Part shown: positions 33,302 through 45,212 of the stretch, in pieces
Layout: every line of letters starts with the position of its first letter
How positions within the stretch are numbered: position 1 is the first letter of the stretch
Source: Garcia nutans
Lineage: Eukaryota; Streptophyta; Magnoliopsida; Malpighiales; Euphorbiaceae
Assembly: GCA_947685225.1 (NCBI GenBank)
Contig: CANTUV010000072.1
Span: 7,564,001-7,628,000 of the forward strand
Direction: 5' to 3'
Length of the DNA: 64,000 bases
Notes under the pieces: model-generated
Database searches by the model: none
The model's input: the letters and a program-made list of their open reading frames with translations, nothing else
Told to the model about the DNA's origin: nothing
Made by a program: the position numbers and the translations under genes

Positions 33302-34287
33302 AGAACGGTAAATAGGATGCTCCTTCCAACCTTATAACTTCCACACACGGATGACGAGTCTCTTTTCCTAGGTAATATGGTTAACAAAATACCAACATGG
33401 GGTATCTTATTTTTGAATATTTCTCTCGGACGTTTTAACCAATAGTTATATTTTCAAAAATGGAAATCAGTTCATGGTAATTCCCATTAATTAGGTTTTA
33501 ATCCATTCAACCAACTAAGGTAGCTTTTATTCTATATTGGATTAAAACTAAATTAAGAGGCTTATTATTAATAGATTTCTCACTTGAAAAAGTAACTAAT
33601 GATTCATGCCAAAAACAAGCCCATGATTAATTATTCTTAGTATAAACTAAGCTCACAATTGATTTTTAGTATTTTGTAATTGACCTAAATAATTTGCAAG
33701 CTCTTTGTAAGAAAAAGGTATTTTGTTTCTAAGCCTATTGTAAAAAGATTTTAGAAAAAATGGATTTTGGGTTTAGTATTTGGGTCATGAGCAAAAGAAT
33801 TTTTGATTTGTTTTTAGAAAAGTTTTATGTCCAAAGACCATCTTAAAAAGTTTTTAAAAATAGCTTTGGTCTTTTGGATTTAAAAAAAAATTATTTGAGC
33901 TTACAAATGTACTTGGGTCAAATTAGAAAAAGAACAAACCAAATAAGCCATGATTTAAGCCAAGATAAATTAACCATAGTCAAACAACAAGCATTTGGGG
34001 TAAAACCTAAGGAAAGTAACTAGGCCAATTACATGAGCTTTAGTCTTTGGGTTAAAAGGCTTAGGTTCCCATAGCAAGTATATACCAAATGGTATAAGGC
34101 TATGAGTGGTTATGTCATACTCGATCTCCACACCTTGAGTGAAAGTATGGTATCGCTTACATATCACAACACGGGTAACATGGGCGTCTTAACTCATGCA
34201 CACGATGCAATCTAATATGATGCAATGGATAATATCATGATAAGAAATAATAAAATAATATAAAGACCAACAGAATCAACTTCTCAT
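33302..34287 (-). other. Element B leader between primer site and gag
   Basis: It is an untranslated leader of about 1 kb. The same order of blocks occurs in D (38374-39362), for instance the block around 33960-34170 and 38494-38700 whose frame reads YHTFTQG, THSLVPFGIYLLWEPKPFNP and HVIGLVTF. That frame is partly conserved between the two copies (65 codons each), so a short leader peptide cannot be ruled out. Confidence 0.65.
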
Positions 34288-34306
34288 ATCCCCAGTGGAG
34301 TCATCA
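34288..34306 (-). other. Element B primer-binding site
   Basis: On the minus strand, one base after the LTR end CTCACA, comes TGATGACTCCACTGGGGAT. D has TGGTGATTCCACTTGGGAT in the same place. Tat/Ogre elements commonly carry a TGGCGACTC-type primer site here; the exact tRNA is from memory and should be tested. Confidence 0.7.
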
Positions 34307-34307
34307 C

Positions 34308-35870
34308 TGTGAGTGGGGATTTTCGCCCCCACTCCGGTGGAATGGTTCTTGCGACTTCGGCACTATTTAGGCTCGGTGCCTTAGAGAACACGGACCTAAG
34401 CCCAGAGAAAATGGAGTCACCACCCGAACGGGCCGGGAAAATGAAAGGGGTGGATGACTCGATTCCTAAGGAATCCCCAACCCCCTAATGGGTTCGAAAA
34501 GTTAGGTACGTGTAGGGAAGGTCAGAAATGGCCCAGCACCCCCACAACTCCAGGTTCATTGGAACCGGCCTCCTTTGCAGGCCTTAATATTATAAAATTC
34601 TTAAATATATCAATAGTATCCATACTACATGCAATAATTAAAATAAATCATCATTATATTAAAATCAAGCCAATGTCCGAACAAAACAAATAAATGAACA
34701 CCCATCCGAGGATAAAAATATGTCCTTACATTGTCCATGTCTAAAACTAAATCGGACACCCACCGAAAGGTGGAAACATGTCCTTCACATCGGTCCAAAA
34801 TATAAAACCAATTTAAATTATATAAAATTTAACTAATGAGGTACCCACAAAGTGGAAACATACCTCTTACAATTTTAATACCAAAACAAATAAATAATAA
34901 TCATAATAATAAAGAAAATACCCATCTATGATAAATTAAATAAATCAAATTACGTAAATCAAGCATTGACATTAAATAAATCAACCATCAAAACATATAA
35001 TAAACTATATAATCAAATCTAAAATTAAATAAAGCAATAAATATATAAATTTAGGGTTTTAAAGAATTTAGGGTTTTTAGAATTTAGGGTTTTGGAACGG
35101 GTTTTAGAAACTAGAGTTTTGTAATCAGAGTTTTGAAATTAGGGTTTTTGAAACTAGGGTTTTGGAATTCAGAGTTTGGAATTACGGTTTTAAAATTAGG
35201 ATTTTTGAAACTAGGGTTTTGGAATTCAGAGTTTTGATTTAGGTTTTTTGGGTTTAACTTACTAGCCTTAAAAACATAATTTTGGATTTGGAGAGATAAA
35301 TTAAGGTTTTAGAAAAATAATCAATATTTTGGAGTTTAATAATGAAATGGTTTAAGCTTTTGGATAAAAATAGTTTGAGGTTTTGAGTTTTAATAAAATA
35401 ATTTACGGTTCTTGAGATTTTAGTAAACAAAATAGATTCTAACAATTAATTTAAATCCTCGACAGCTACCGGATAGTTTTATGTTTTTTATGAAACATGC
35501 AAATGGGGTTACGAACACCAACTAATCAAGCAAACAATTAAAGTTATTAAAACAAAGATCAATTTTCTGCATGTTCAAAGATCAAGGTACTACGTATTCA
35601 AAGATCAAGTCACTGCATGCATGTTCTTATTTGGGTCAGCCAGCCTGACTCGAATTATTATTGCCTTTTTTAACTTGTGGACCGAATAGTTTTAATTTGG
35701 GCTGATTCAAATTGATTTTAGGGTTTTATAATTGAATTTATGTCTCTTTAATCCAAACACTTCTTTAAAAATTATGAACTAGGTTTAAATATCTTAAAGT
35801 CGGATCAAATTTATTTTTGCATCTTTTAATTAGGACCGTATCAAATTGGGGTCAAATTTAAGGGTCTATA
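34308..35870 (-). repeat. Element B 5' LTR (1563 bp, internally deleted)
   Basis: TGTGAGTGGGGATTTTCGC at the left, gggtctata at the right, followed by the target duplication gggtt. It matches 16487-18708 except for about 0.66 kb missing at about 35630, which in the other LTR holds the palindromic gtcgac array. The telomere-like block is at 35047-35260. Confidence 0.88.
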
Positions 35871-36716
35871 GGGTTGAGACCCTCTATCATGTGTATATTC
35901 GTAGGCTCCCGATATCTGGATTTTTCGCAGTTGGTTGCAGCTGCCAGGAGTGTTGAGAGGGTACAGGGTCTTGCAGCAGCTACTAGGGATGAGGAGACCA
36001 AAACTAGGAGACCCAGAGTGAGGCAAGGTCTTCATCTATGAAGAGAGGTCGAGGAGGATATTTTTTGAGGTTTAGTAGGAGTTAGAGACAGCCTGGTAGG
36101 TTAGTATAGCAACAAAGGTAGAGATCGAGACCTACAATTTCTGTGGCTAGTGCTACGACTTCAGAAGTTCAGAGGTCTGCTCCACCTACTTGTGTTCATT
36201 GTGGTAAAGCACATGGAGGTGTCTGCTGGTGGAGAGGTACTTCGGGAGTGTGTTATAGATGTGGGTCACCAGATAATTTTATCAAAGATCGCCCAGAGCC
36301 ACCAGAGGATAGACAGATAGATACTGTAGCTTCTCGACCCAATGTTAGAGGGGGTCATGATGTCAGAGGTGCTAGCAGAGGAGGTCGGACATGGTCTGGT
36401 TAGAGAGTAGGTTCTACCATAGGCAGTAGACCAAAGGAGGCAGGGCCATCACAGTGGGTTTATGTGATGCAGAGACAGCCGGATGCTTTAGCTAGCAATG
36501 CTGGTACATTTTCTTTATATGGTACTTTAGTTCTTACTTTGATAGATCCTGGATCGACTCATACATACATTAGTGCTTCTATCTTGCCTGTGACTGATTT
36601 GCATTCTAAGTTCCGAGGATTTGATGTTTTGGTGACAAATCCTTTAGGGCATAGTGTTGTAGTTAGCAAATTGCACCGTAATAGTCCGGTTGTGGTTCAG
36701 GATGAGGAGTCCTTGG
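35871..36716 (+). pseudogene. Element A gag C-terminus and protease start
   Basis: It continues the gag cut at 16486, starting with the second gggtt and LRPSIM-type sequence. It contains knuckle 1 CVHCGKAHGGVC and knuckle 2 CYRCGSPDNFIKDRPEPPE, in which the last His and Cys are changed (H to N and C to R), and a protease-like LTLIDPGSTHTYISASILPV that keeps the Asp. It ends near VVVQDEE at about 36716, where D begins in the middle of its LTR. About 275 bases of A (by comparison with E 58413-58690) are missing before pol resumes at 42266. Confidence 0.85.
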
Positions 36717-38353
36717 TCATTGTTCATCCAGAAGAAAATTGTGGAGGTACCAAAGAACGGAGGTTTGATTATAAATTTTTGATTTTATTATATTTACTAC
36801 ATTCTTATGTTTAGATTCATGAATTGTTTAAGCATATGATGTTATTGCCATATTTTCTTTTAAATGTTTCTATCATTTGTTTTGATATTGAATCAGTAAC
36901 CTAAATTATTAAACTTAGTAGTTTGTTTTACAGATCAAATTGTCCATTGGTCCAGCAATCCTAAATTATTCTTTTATTTCCAAAACTTCAAAAACCCTAA
37001 ATCATCCTTCTGTTTCTAAAACTTTAAAAACCTTAAATCATCCTTCTACTTCCAAAACCTTAAAACCCTAAACTATAAAACCCTAAACTATCCTTCTGTT
37101 TCCAAAAACTTTAAAACCCTAAATTGTTCTTCCCCGAACTATTTTCTTAATAATCTAAACTCTAACTTTTTTGTCCAAAATTTCCAAATGTCTTCTTAAT
37201 TCTCCAAAACCCTAATCTTCTTTACAATTTCTAAAAACTTTAATCATAATTGTTTCTATAAAACTCTAAACTATTTTATTAAATCTTAAGAACAAATATG
37301 TTTTTCAAAATATCAAAAAATCCCTAATTTTCTCAATACAGCAAACCCTAGTTTTCAAAAAACTCTAATTCTTAAAACATCAAAACTTTATGACAAGTTC
37401 ATCAATGCCTAAAACCATAATCCAGTGAACCTAAAACCCAATCATTTAAAATTATAAACCCTAATGTCTTAAGGTTCCAAAACCCTAATTTCATGATGTT
37501 TGCTTAAAACCCTAACTAAACCTACTTTTTTTTAAAATCACAGTAATATTATTTTGATAAAAATATCCAAAACCTTAAATCTTTTTACCATCCAGTAGCT
37601 ATGTTATTACTTTAAAATATTTCTCAACAAATTAAACTAGTATATGCAAAACCCTAGTTATTGAACATAAAACCCTAGAAACCCTACTTAATGCATGAAC
37701 CCCCTAAAGTTAATATATTTACTGTTTTATTTAAATTGGATGAATTTTATTATATATTTTGATTGATGTTTGATATCTTTGATAAATGATTTATTTATTA
37801 TGAATGGTTATTTACTTTTATTGATTTATTTTGATTTCCAAATATTGTAAGAGGTATGTTTCCACTTTGTGGGTACCTCATTAATTAATTTCTATATAAT
37901 TCAAATTGCTTTTATATTTTGGACCAATGTAAAGGACATGTTTCCACCTTTTGGTCGGTGTCCTATTTAGTTTAGACATTAACGATGTAAGAACATGTTT
38001 CCATCCTCGGATGGACATTGCTTTGATTTTAATATAATGAAGCTTTATTTTAATCGTTGTATGTAATATGGATAATATTGTTATACTTAAGAATTTTATA
38101 ATATTAAGACCTGCAAAGGAGGCCAGTTCCAATGAACCGGGTGTTGTGGGGGTACTGGGCCATTTCTCACCTTCCCCACACGTACCCAAATTTTTGAACC
38201 CATTTGGGGGTTGGGGATTCCTTAGAAATCAAGTCGTCCACCCCTTTCTTTTCCCGGCCCATCCGGGTGGCGACTCCAAGGCCCCAAGCCTAAACAGTGC
38301 CTAAGTCGCAAGAACCATTCCACTGGGAGTGAGGGCAAAAATCCCCGCTCACA
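36717..38353 (+). repeat. Element D 5' LTR, left end missing
   Basis: It starts inside the LTR: attgttcatccagaagaaaa matches the complement of about 17895-17935 in B. It includes the CCCTAAA-type telomere-like block (about 36960-37500) and ends atccccgctcaca. Confidence 0.82.
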
Positions 38354-38354
38354 G

Positions 38355-38373
38355 TGGTGATTCCACTTGGGAT
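38355..38373 (+). other. Element D primer-binding site
   Basis: TGGTGATTCCACTTGGGAT, one base after the LTR. It is the counterpart of the site in B (TGATGACTCCACTGGGGAT). Confidence 0.7.
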
Positions 38374-39362
38374 AAGAGAAGTTGATTCCGTTGGTTTTTA
38401 TATTATTCTATTCTTTCTTATCATGATATTATCCATTGCATCATATTAAATTGCATTGTGTGCGTGAGTTAGGAAGCCCGTGTTACCCGTGTTATGTTAT
38501 GTAAGGGATACCATACTTTCACTCAAGGTATGGAGTTCGAGCATGGCATAACCACTCATAGCCTTGTACCTTTTGGTATATACTTGCTTTGGGAACCTAA
38601 GCCTTTTAACCCAAAGACTAAAGCTCATGTAATTGGCCTAGTTACTTTCCCTAGGTTTTACCCCAAATGCTTGTTGTTTGACTATGGTTAATTTATCTTG
38701 GCTTAAATCATGGCTTATTTGGTTTGTTCTTTTTCTAATATGACCTACATATATGGTAAGCTCAAAATAAATTTTTTTCTTTAAATTCCAAAAAACCAAA
38801 GCTATTTTCAAAACTTTTCAAGATGGTCTTTGTACATAAAACTTTTTCTAAAAAACAAAACAAACATTCTTTTCTCATGATCCAAATACTAAGCCCAAAA
38901 TCCATTTTTTCTAAAATCTTAGAAACAAAATTATTTTCATCAAACCTTTTTTACAAAGAGCTTGCAAATTATTTAGGTCAATTATGAAATACCAAAAATC
39001 AATTGTGAGCCTTGTTTATACTAAGAATAATTAATCATGGGCTTATTTTTGGCATGAATCATTAGTTACTTTTTTAAGTGAGAAATCTATTTATAATAAA
39101 CCTCTTAATTTAGTTTTAATCCAATATAGCATAAAAGCTACTTTAGTTGGTTGGATGGATCAAAGCCTAATTAATGGGAATTATCATGAATTGATTTCCA
39201 TTTTTGAAAATATAACTATTGATTAAGAAGTCCGAGAGAATTTTTCGAAAACAAGATACCCCATGTTGGTATTTTGTTAACCATATTACCTAGGAAAAGG
39301 GACTTGCCATTCATGTGTAGATGTTATAAGGTCGAAAGGAACGTCCTAATTATCTTTCTTTT
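38374..39362 (+). other. Element D leader
   Basis: Non-coding leader matching 33302-34287 of B. It contains the conserved 65-codon frame at 38494-38691. No other gene is seen. Confidence 0.65.
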
Positions 39363-40733
39363 TTGATTGTTTGTGCATACATACATATATGTATACATTT
39401 GCATCTCATATCATTGATCCTCTCTGGCTCACAACCCTGGATTGCGATAGTTCAAAAGCTTATGACATCCACTAACACCAAGAAGCCAAAAGACAAAGTG
39501 GAAGCTAAGGTTGGTGAAGTGGCTTTTGATGATGGCAAGGTAGTCATTGATGATGATGAAGACTGGGCTCAATACTTCCAAGATACTCAAGACAAAAAGG
39601 AGCCAAAGATTATTGAGAAGACAACTATTGAAAAGATCGAGATGTCTGATGTTGAGAAGATGATTGCTGATTTAGAAAAGAAATTTGAGAAGAAATTGAA
39701 AACAGAAGAGGTGTCTGAGATCGACAAACTGTTAGAACAAGATGAGGAGGTCCCTTATAAATTCAAGATGCCTTCCTTCACTAGGTACAATAGTACTGGA
39801 AACCCTCATCTCCATGTGAAGCAGTACATCACTGCTATGCAGTCTGCCCGAGCTACTAAAGCTCAAACTCTAAGATATTTCATGCTCTTATTGGACCCTG
39901 TTGTCCAAAATTGGTTTAACACCTAAGAGGAAAGTACTCAAAAAGATTGGAACATGTTATATAAGGCTTTCATTTGGCAATATGGGTACAATGTTGAGCT
40001 GGAAGTTACCTTAATGGAAGTTGAGTCCATTAGACAAAGGCCAAATGCGAATTTTGTGGACTATGTGAAAAGATGGAGAAATAAGGCTGCTTTGCTCAAG
40101 AAAAGGCCCGATGAATCTAATCAAATAAGGATGATTGTGAGAGGGGTGTTGCCTAGTCTTCATGAAAGGATGTCTTATACACTCATCCGTGATTTCAAAG
40201 ATCTTCTCCAAGCTGATCTGCAAATTGAAGAATGGGAAAGAGAGAAGAATCGATTTCCAATAAAAAGGAATGAGAAAGGGAACTACCAACCTAGCAATCA
40301 AAGCACGCAAAAAGAAGTTGATGTTAATGCGACTAGTCAAGGAAATAAAAGACAATTCTTAGAATTGGGGAAACCTCTATCTTGGGTTTTCAGCAAGATG
40401 CAAAAGAAAGGGTTATTACAACTGTTGGCTCCTCAACCGCTACATAATCCCCTGCCACCAAATTTCAATGCCGAGGCCTTCTGTCAATTTCATCAAATGC
40501 AAGGGCATGAAATGGATAAATGTGCTCGTCTAAGGCATGAGATCCAAGATTTGATTGAGAGTGGTAAGCTACCCAAGCCGAATAAGCCTAATAACAAAAG
40601 CAATCCTCTGCCTAAGTTCAACAGAGTGCCACCACCAGCAACTTTTATAGTAGGAGGAGGATTGGAGGAAGATCTTGTCATATCCTCCTTTCAAGATGGG
40701 AATATTAAAGATGTGAAAGGAGAAGAAGCTTAA
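39363..40733 (+). pseudogene. Element D gag (Ogre/Tat type)
   Basis: One frame throughout, interrupted by a single TAA at 39924-39926 in NTxEES, where B has TTA (Leu). Compared with B, about 190 bases near the N-terminus are deleted (after tcaaaagcttatgac), which removes the SSNNSSSFSPKAME and LKNQLAAILG parts. Core blocks are intact: DDDEDWAQYFQD, FKMPSFTRYNSTGNPHLHVK, LLDPVVQNWFNT, RQRPNANFVDYVKRWRNKAA, RPDESNQIRMIVRGVLPSL, CQFHQMQGHEMDKCARLRHE, PPATFIVGGGLEEDLVISSF. The first residues (MIVCAYIHIC) correspond to upstream sequence in B and are probably not coding. It is better preserved than B gag. Confidence 0.85.
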
Positions 40734-41671
40734 TTCAATAAACTTCCCTTGGCTTGTTTGTTTTTCTTGTTTTATTTTCTTTATTTGGTGTTTTATGGAA
40801 TAATCATGTTTTTCAAATTTAAAGTTGTTTGAATAAATTATTTTTGTCAAAATTTTTATTGGTGTTTGTTCATTTTGTTGCTCAACCAATGAGAAATCTA
40901 GCTTGATGATTCATGAATTAATATATTTATGCGTCATGACTTGAATGGCTTTACTAGGTGAGGGAATTACTCTATAGCATTGAGTTGTGTATGCTTACTT
41001 AGAGAGGGCTCCTGCATAATTACCTTTGTCTAGGTCCTAGTTAGCCTTAGAACATGCTTTGTCAATCTTTCGAGGCGAAATTGAACTCTGCTTATTTTAA
41101 GGGAGAGATGATCTAGGCATTGTTTGATGAGCCAACAACTAGTATCCATCCTATTAAATATCAATCCCTAGTTATCCCTTTGAGCCTTCATAAAATTTTG
41201 GCTTTCTTTCATTGGCATATAACCCCAATAACCTACCCTGAGCTGTTGTGATACTTTTGACAAGTCTTATGACCACTAAGGTGAAGAGGCAAGAAGATCA
41301 AATAAAGGAATGAATAGTTAAAATCATAAAGATAGTTGATGTTTTCAAGACCATAAGGGTAGTTAAAGTTTTCCTAATATCTCTAATATATCAAGACAAC
41401 ATTAGAGTAACAAATGATTTATCCCTGTTAAAGAAGATTTATGTTACTCCACTCATCCATTATTGAAAACCCAAGTTGGTATAAACAAGACAACTCTTTT
41501 AGAGCTAGAACCAAAAAAAATAAAAAAAAAGAAAAAAAAGAAAAGAAAAAGAAAGAAAAAGAAAGGAAAAAAGAAAAGAAAAAAGGAAGAAGAAAAATAA
41601 AACCCAAAATGGTAGTTTAGAAAGCCAACCGAGTTCTCTTTTACCTAAAGCAGCAAAAGGCTTCCATTTGG
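40734..41671 (+). other. Element D 3' non-coding region
   Basis: No gene is seen. It matches the complement of about 30810-31780 in B, including an A/G-rich tract (41510-41597). It stops at cttccatttgg and joins LTR sequence within a short tttattgattta overlap, which suggests a deletion at microhomology that removed the minisatellite, polypurine tract and LTR start. Confidence 0.75.
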
Positions 41672-42265
41672 TTTATTGATTTATTTTGATTTCCAAATAT
41701 TGTAAGAGGTATGTTTCCACTTTGTGGGTACCTCATTAATTAATTTCTATATAATTCAAATTGCTTTTATATTTTGGACCAATGTAAAGGACATGTTTCC
41801 ACCTTTTGGTCGGTGTCCTATTTAGTTTAGACATTAACGATGTAAGGACATGTTTCTATCCTCGGATGGGTGTCCATTTATTTGCTTTGTTTGGACATTG
41901 CTTTAATTTTAATATAATGATGCTTTATTTTAATTGTTGCATGTAATATAGATAATATTGTTATACTTCAGAATTTTATAATATTAAGACCTTCAAAGGA
42001 AGCCGGTTCTAATGAACCGGGCATTGTGGGGGTGCTGGGCCATTTCTAACCTTCCCCACACGTACCCAACTTTTTGAACCCATTAGAGGGTTGGGGATTC
42101 CTTAGGAATCGAGTCATACACCCCTTTCTTTTTCCCGGCCTGTCCGAGTGGCGACTCTATTTTCTCCGAGCTTAGGCCTGTGTTCTCTAAGGCCCCGAGC
42201 CTAAATAGTGCCAAAAGTCGCAAGAACCATTCCACCAGGAGTGGGGGCAAAAATCCTCGCTCACA
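41672..42265 (+). repeat. Element D 3' LTR, right end only
   Basis: It matches 37815-38353 of the same element from tttattgatttattttgatt to gctcaca. It adds a tgtccatttatttgctttg segment lacking in the left copy. Element A pol follows at once with atagtatacccacag. Confidence 0.85.
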
Positions 42266-45164
42266 ATAGTATACCCACAGTTGCTGAATTCCCAGATGTT
42301 TTTCCTAAGGAGTTGCCAGGAATACCCCTTGAGAGAGAGGTTGAGTTTGATATCGAATTGTTGCCTAGTATCACTCCCATCTCTATTACTCCTTATCGTA
42401 TGGCACCAACTGACTTGAGAGAGTTGAAGGTGCAGTTGCAGGAGTTGTTGGATAAAGGGTTCATTCGCCCTAGTGTGTCACCATGGGGAGCGCCTGTGTT
42501 ATTTGTGAAAAAGAAGGATGGTACCTTAAGATTGTGCATTGATTACTGGCAGTTGAATAAAGTTACTATTAAGAAACAATATCATTTGCCTAGGATACAT
42601 GATCTCTTTGATCAGTTGAAAGGAGCAGTTGTATTCTCTAAGAGTGAATTGAGATCAGGGTACCATCAGTTGAGAGTCAGAGATGAAGATGTACCTAAGA
42701 TAGCTTTCCGTATGAGGTATGGGCATTATGAGTTCTTGGTGATGCCTTTTGGGTTGACGAATGCTCCAACAGCTTTTATGGATTTGATGAACAGAGTGTT
42801 CAGACCCTATCTAGATCAATTTGTGATTGTTTTTATTGATGATATTTTGGTGTATTCACGTAATGAGGAGGATCATGACAAGCATGTGCGGATTGTATTG
42901 CAGACTCTGAGAGAGAAGCAATTGTATGCTAAGCTGTCTAAATGTGAGTTTTGGCTTGATCAAATGACTTTTCTTGATCATGTGGTTTTAGCACAGGGTA
43001 TTAGAGTGGTCCTAGTAAAGTTGAGGCTATTTTGAATTAGAGTCCGCCGAAGTATGTGACAGAGGTTAGAAGTTTTCTGAGTTTGGTAGGCTATTATCGA
43101 CAGTTTGTGAGAGGTTTTTCTATGATAGCTACTCCACTCACCAGATTACTTTAGAAGGGAGTTAGATTCATGTGGATAGATCAGTGTCAAGCGAGCTTTG
43201 AGCAGCTGAAGGAGATGTTGACTCAGGCTCTTGTCCTTACCCTGCCTGTGGAAGGTAAACCATATGTGATTTACAGTGATGCTTCACATAGTGGTTTAGG
43301 TTTTGTTCTGATGTAGGAGGGTATAGTCATTGCTTATGCCTCTCAACAATTAAAGCCACATGATTTGAATTACCCGATGCATGATTTGGAGTTAGCAGCT
43401 ATAGTTTTTGCTTTGAAGATTTGGCGACATTACTTGTATGGGGAGAAGTGTTTCATTTATACGGATCACAAGAGTTTAAAATACCTGGGTGTTCAGAGAG
43501 AGTTAAATCTTTAGTAGAGATGATGATTAGAATTGATTAAAGACTATGACTGTTTAATTGATTATCATCCTGGTAAGGCAAATGTTGTTGCTGATGCTTT
43601 GAGTAAAAAAACTTTGACAGGTTTGACTGCTTATTCGCTCTTGTTGCTTGTTGAGTTGAGAGCGTTGCATGCTAGATTTGAGTCTTATGATGATGGTGCA
43701 TTGATGGCTCAATTGCAATTGAGGCTGGTGTTATTGGATCAGATTAGGGAGACTCAGTTGGCATATGAGAAAATCCAGAAAGCTGTATTGGATTGCCAAA
43801 AGGGGGAGAGTCGAGACTTTTATATGAGAAGTGATGGCAGTTTGTGGTATAAAAATAGGTTTTGTGTTCTTGATGATGCAAGACTGAAAAAGGTAATACT
43901 GGAGGAAGCACATCAGTCAGTTTATACTATGCATCATGGGAGTACCAAGATGTATCAGGATTTGAAATAATATTATTGGTGGTTAGGTATGAAGAGGGAC
44001 ATAGCAGAGTTTGTATCCAGATGTCTCACTTGTCAGAGAGTGAAGGCTGAGCACCAAGTTCCTTTGGGATTACTTCAGCCATTATTAGTGCTAGAGTGGA
44101 AATGGGAGCGGAGCGAGTGATGATAGAATTTGTGACTGGATTGCCTTTGACTCAGAAGAAACATGATGCAATCTGGGTGATTATTGATCAGATTACAAAG
44201 ATAGATCATTTTCTTCCAGTTCAGATAGATTATTCTCTTGAGAAGTTGGCTGAGCTGTATATCAGTGAGATAGTGAGGTTGCATGGAGTTCCAATTTCTT
44301 TGGTGTTAGATCGAGATCCCTGATTTACTTTGAGATTTTGGAAGAGTTTGCATGATGCTTTGGGTTCTCGTTTATATTTTAGCGCTGCTTTCCATCCTCA
44401 GGCAAATGGGCAGTAAGAAAGAGTGATATAGATTTTAGAGGACATGTTGAGAAGTTGTATCATCGATTTCTCTAGGAGTTGGAACAGATTCTTACCACTG
44501 ATTGAGTTTGTTTATAACAACAATCATCACTCTAGTATTATAATGGCACCTTATAAGGCATTGTATGGTAGAAGATGCAGGATGCCTCTATGTTGGGATG
44601 AGGTTGGAGAAGGTAAGTTGGTTGGTCCCAATTTGATTAAGGAAATAGAAGAGAAAGTGAAGATAATTTGGGATTGTTTGAAAGTAGCCTCAGACCGATA
44701 AAAATCTTATTTAGATTTAAAAAGAAGAGACATAGAGTTCAGTGTAGGAGAAAATATTTTTGAAAGTGTCTCCTTGGAAGAAAATTTTAAGATTTGGCCA
44801 CAAAGGGAAGTTGAGTCCTCATTTCATAGGACCTTATGAAGTACTAGAGAGAGTTGGACCAGTTGCCTATAGATTAGCTTTACCGCCTGAATTGGATCAA
44901 ATTCATAATGTCTTCCATGTCTTTATGCTTCGGAGGTACTGGTCAGACCCATCTCATATTTTGTTAGTGGAGTCTATTGAGTTGAGTCCAAATCTGACTT
45001 ATGAGGAAAAACCAGTGGCTATTTTGGCACGTGAAGTGAAGGAGTTGAGAGATAAGAAAGTACCACTAATGAAAGTTCTTTAGAAGAATCATGCTACGGA
45101 AGAGGCAACATGGGAGAGTGAGCTGATGATGTGGAATCAATATCCCCAATTGTTCCATACTTGA
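42266..45164 (+). pseudogene. Element A pol relic (RT, RNase H, INT, chromodomain-like tail)
   Basis: RT from IPTVAEFPDVFPKELPG (42268) through GFIRPSVSPWGAPVLFVKKK, VIVFIDDILVYS and FWLDQMTF, open to about 43035. In the first RT catalytic block C has FSKIDLRSG but A has FSKSELRSG, so the motif A Asp is lost. A frameshift follows, then RNase H pieces with stops (YSDASHSGL, YTDHKSLKYL at about 43260-43500), integrase zinc finger EEAHQSVYTMHHGST (43910), EWKWE-like core with the first catalytic Asp lost (VMIEFVTGLP at about 44120), LDRDP, and a tail GPYEVLERVGPV, HNVFHVFMLRRYW, ending TGA 45162-45164. A chance open frame begins in the LTR of D at 42208 and runs into RT. Confidence 0.88.
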
Positions 45165-45199
45165 TAGCAGGTAATTTTGAGGATGAAAATTTTTTTTGT

Positions 45200-45212
45200 A
45201 GAAGGGGAGAAT
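45200..45212 (+). promoter_or_regulatory. Element A polypurine tract
   Basis: agaaggggagaat lies directly before the LTR start TGTAATATCCC at 45213. It follows the gtaattttgaggatgaaaat block after the pol stop. Confidence 0.85.

Larger units (their letters stand above)
16487..35870 (-). mobile_element. Element B: gag-only Ogre/Tat-like (TR-GAG) LTR element, minus strand
   Basis: It has exact 5-bp target duplications, gggtt at 16482-16486 and 35871-35875. The ends are TGTGAGC on the left and ...gggtctata on the right (TA for the expected CA). In the sense direction (minus): 5' LTR 35870-34308, primer site 34306-34288, leader, gag 33301-31783, a long non-coding 3' region with A/G-rich tracts and a 43-bp minisatellite, and 3' LTR 18708-16487. 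Without element C and its 5-bp duplication it is about 9.7 kb, yet no protease, RT or integrase is visible. That is the layout called TR-GAG in plants. It must have moved using proteins of another element. Confidence 0.85.
36717..42265 (+). mobile_element. Element D: deleted TR-GAG element, plus strand
   Basis: It is the same family as B in opposite orientation: LTR end CCCCGCTCACA at 38353 followed by a primer site, gag 39363-40733, and an LTR end CTCGCTCACA at 42265. The first part of its 5' LTR and 275 bases of A are missing at the left junction. The 3' LTR lacks its beginning and is fused to the 3' non-coding region at about 41672. Hence no target duplication can be shown. Two deletions after insertion explain this. 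Confidence 0.8.

Noticed and set aside
42208..42268. A new fusion protein joining the LTR of D to the RT of A
   Set aside because: The frame opens by chance through 60 bases of LTR and ends at a frameshift in RT. There is no promoter or start context to support it.
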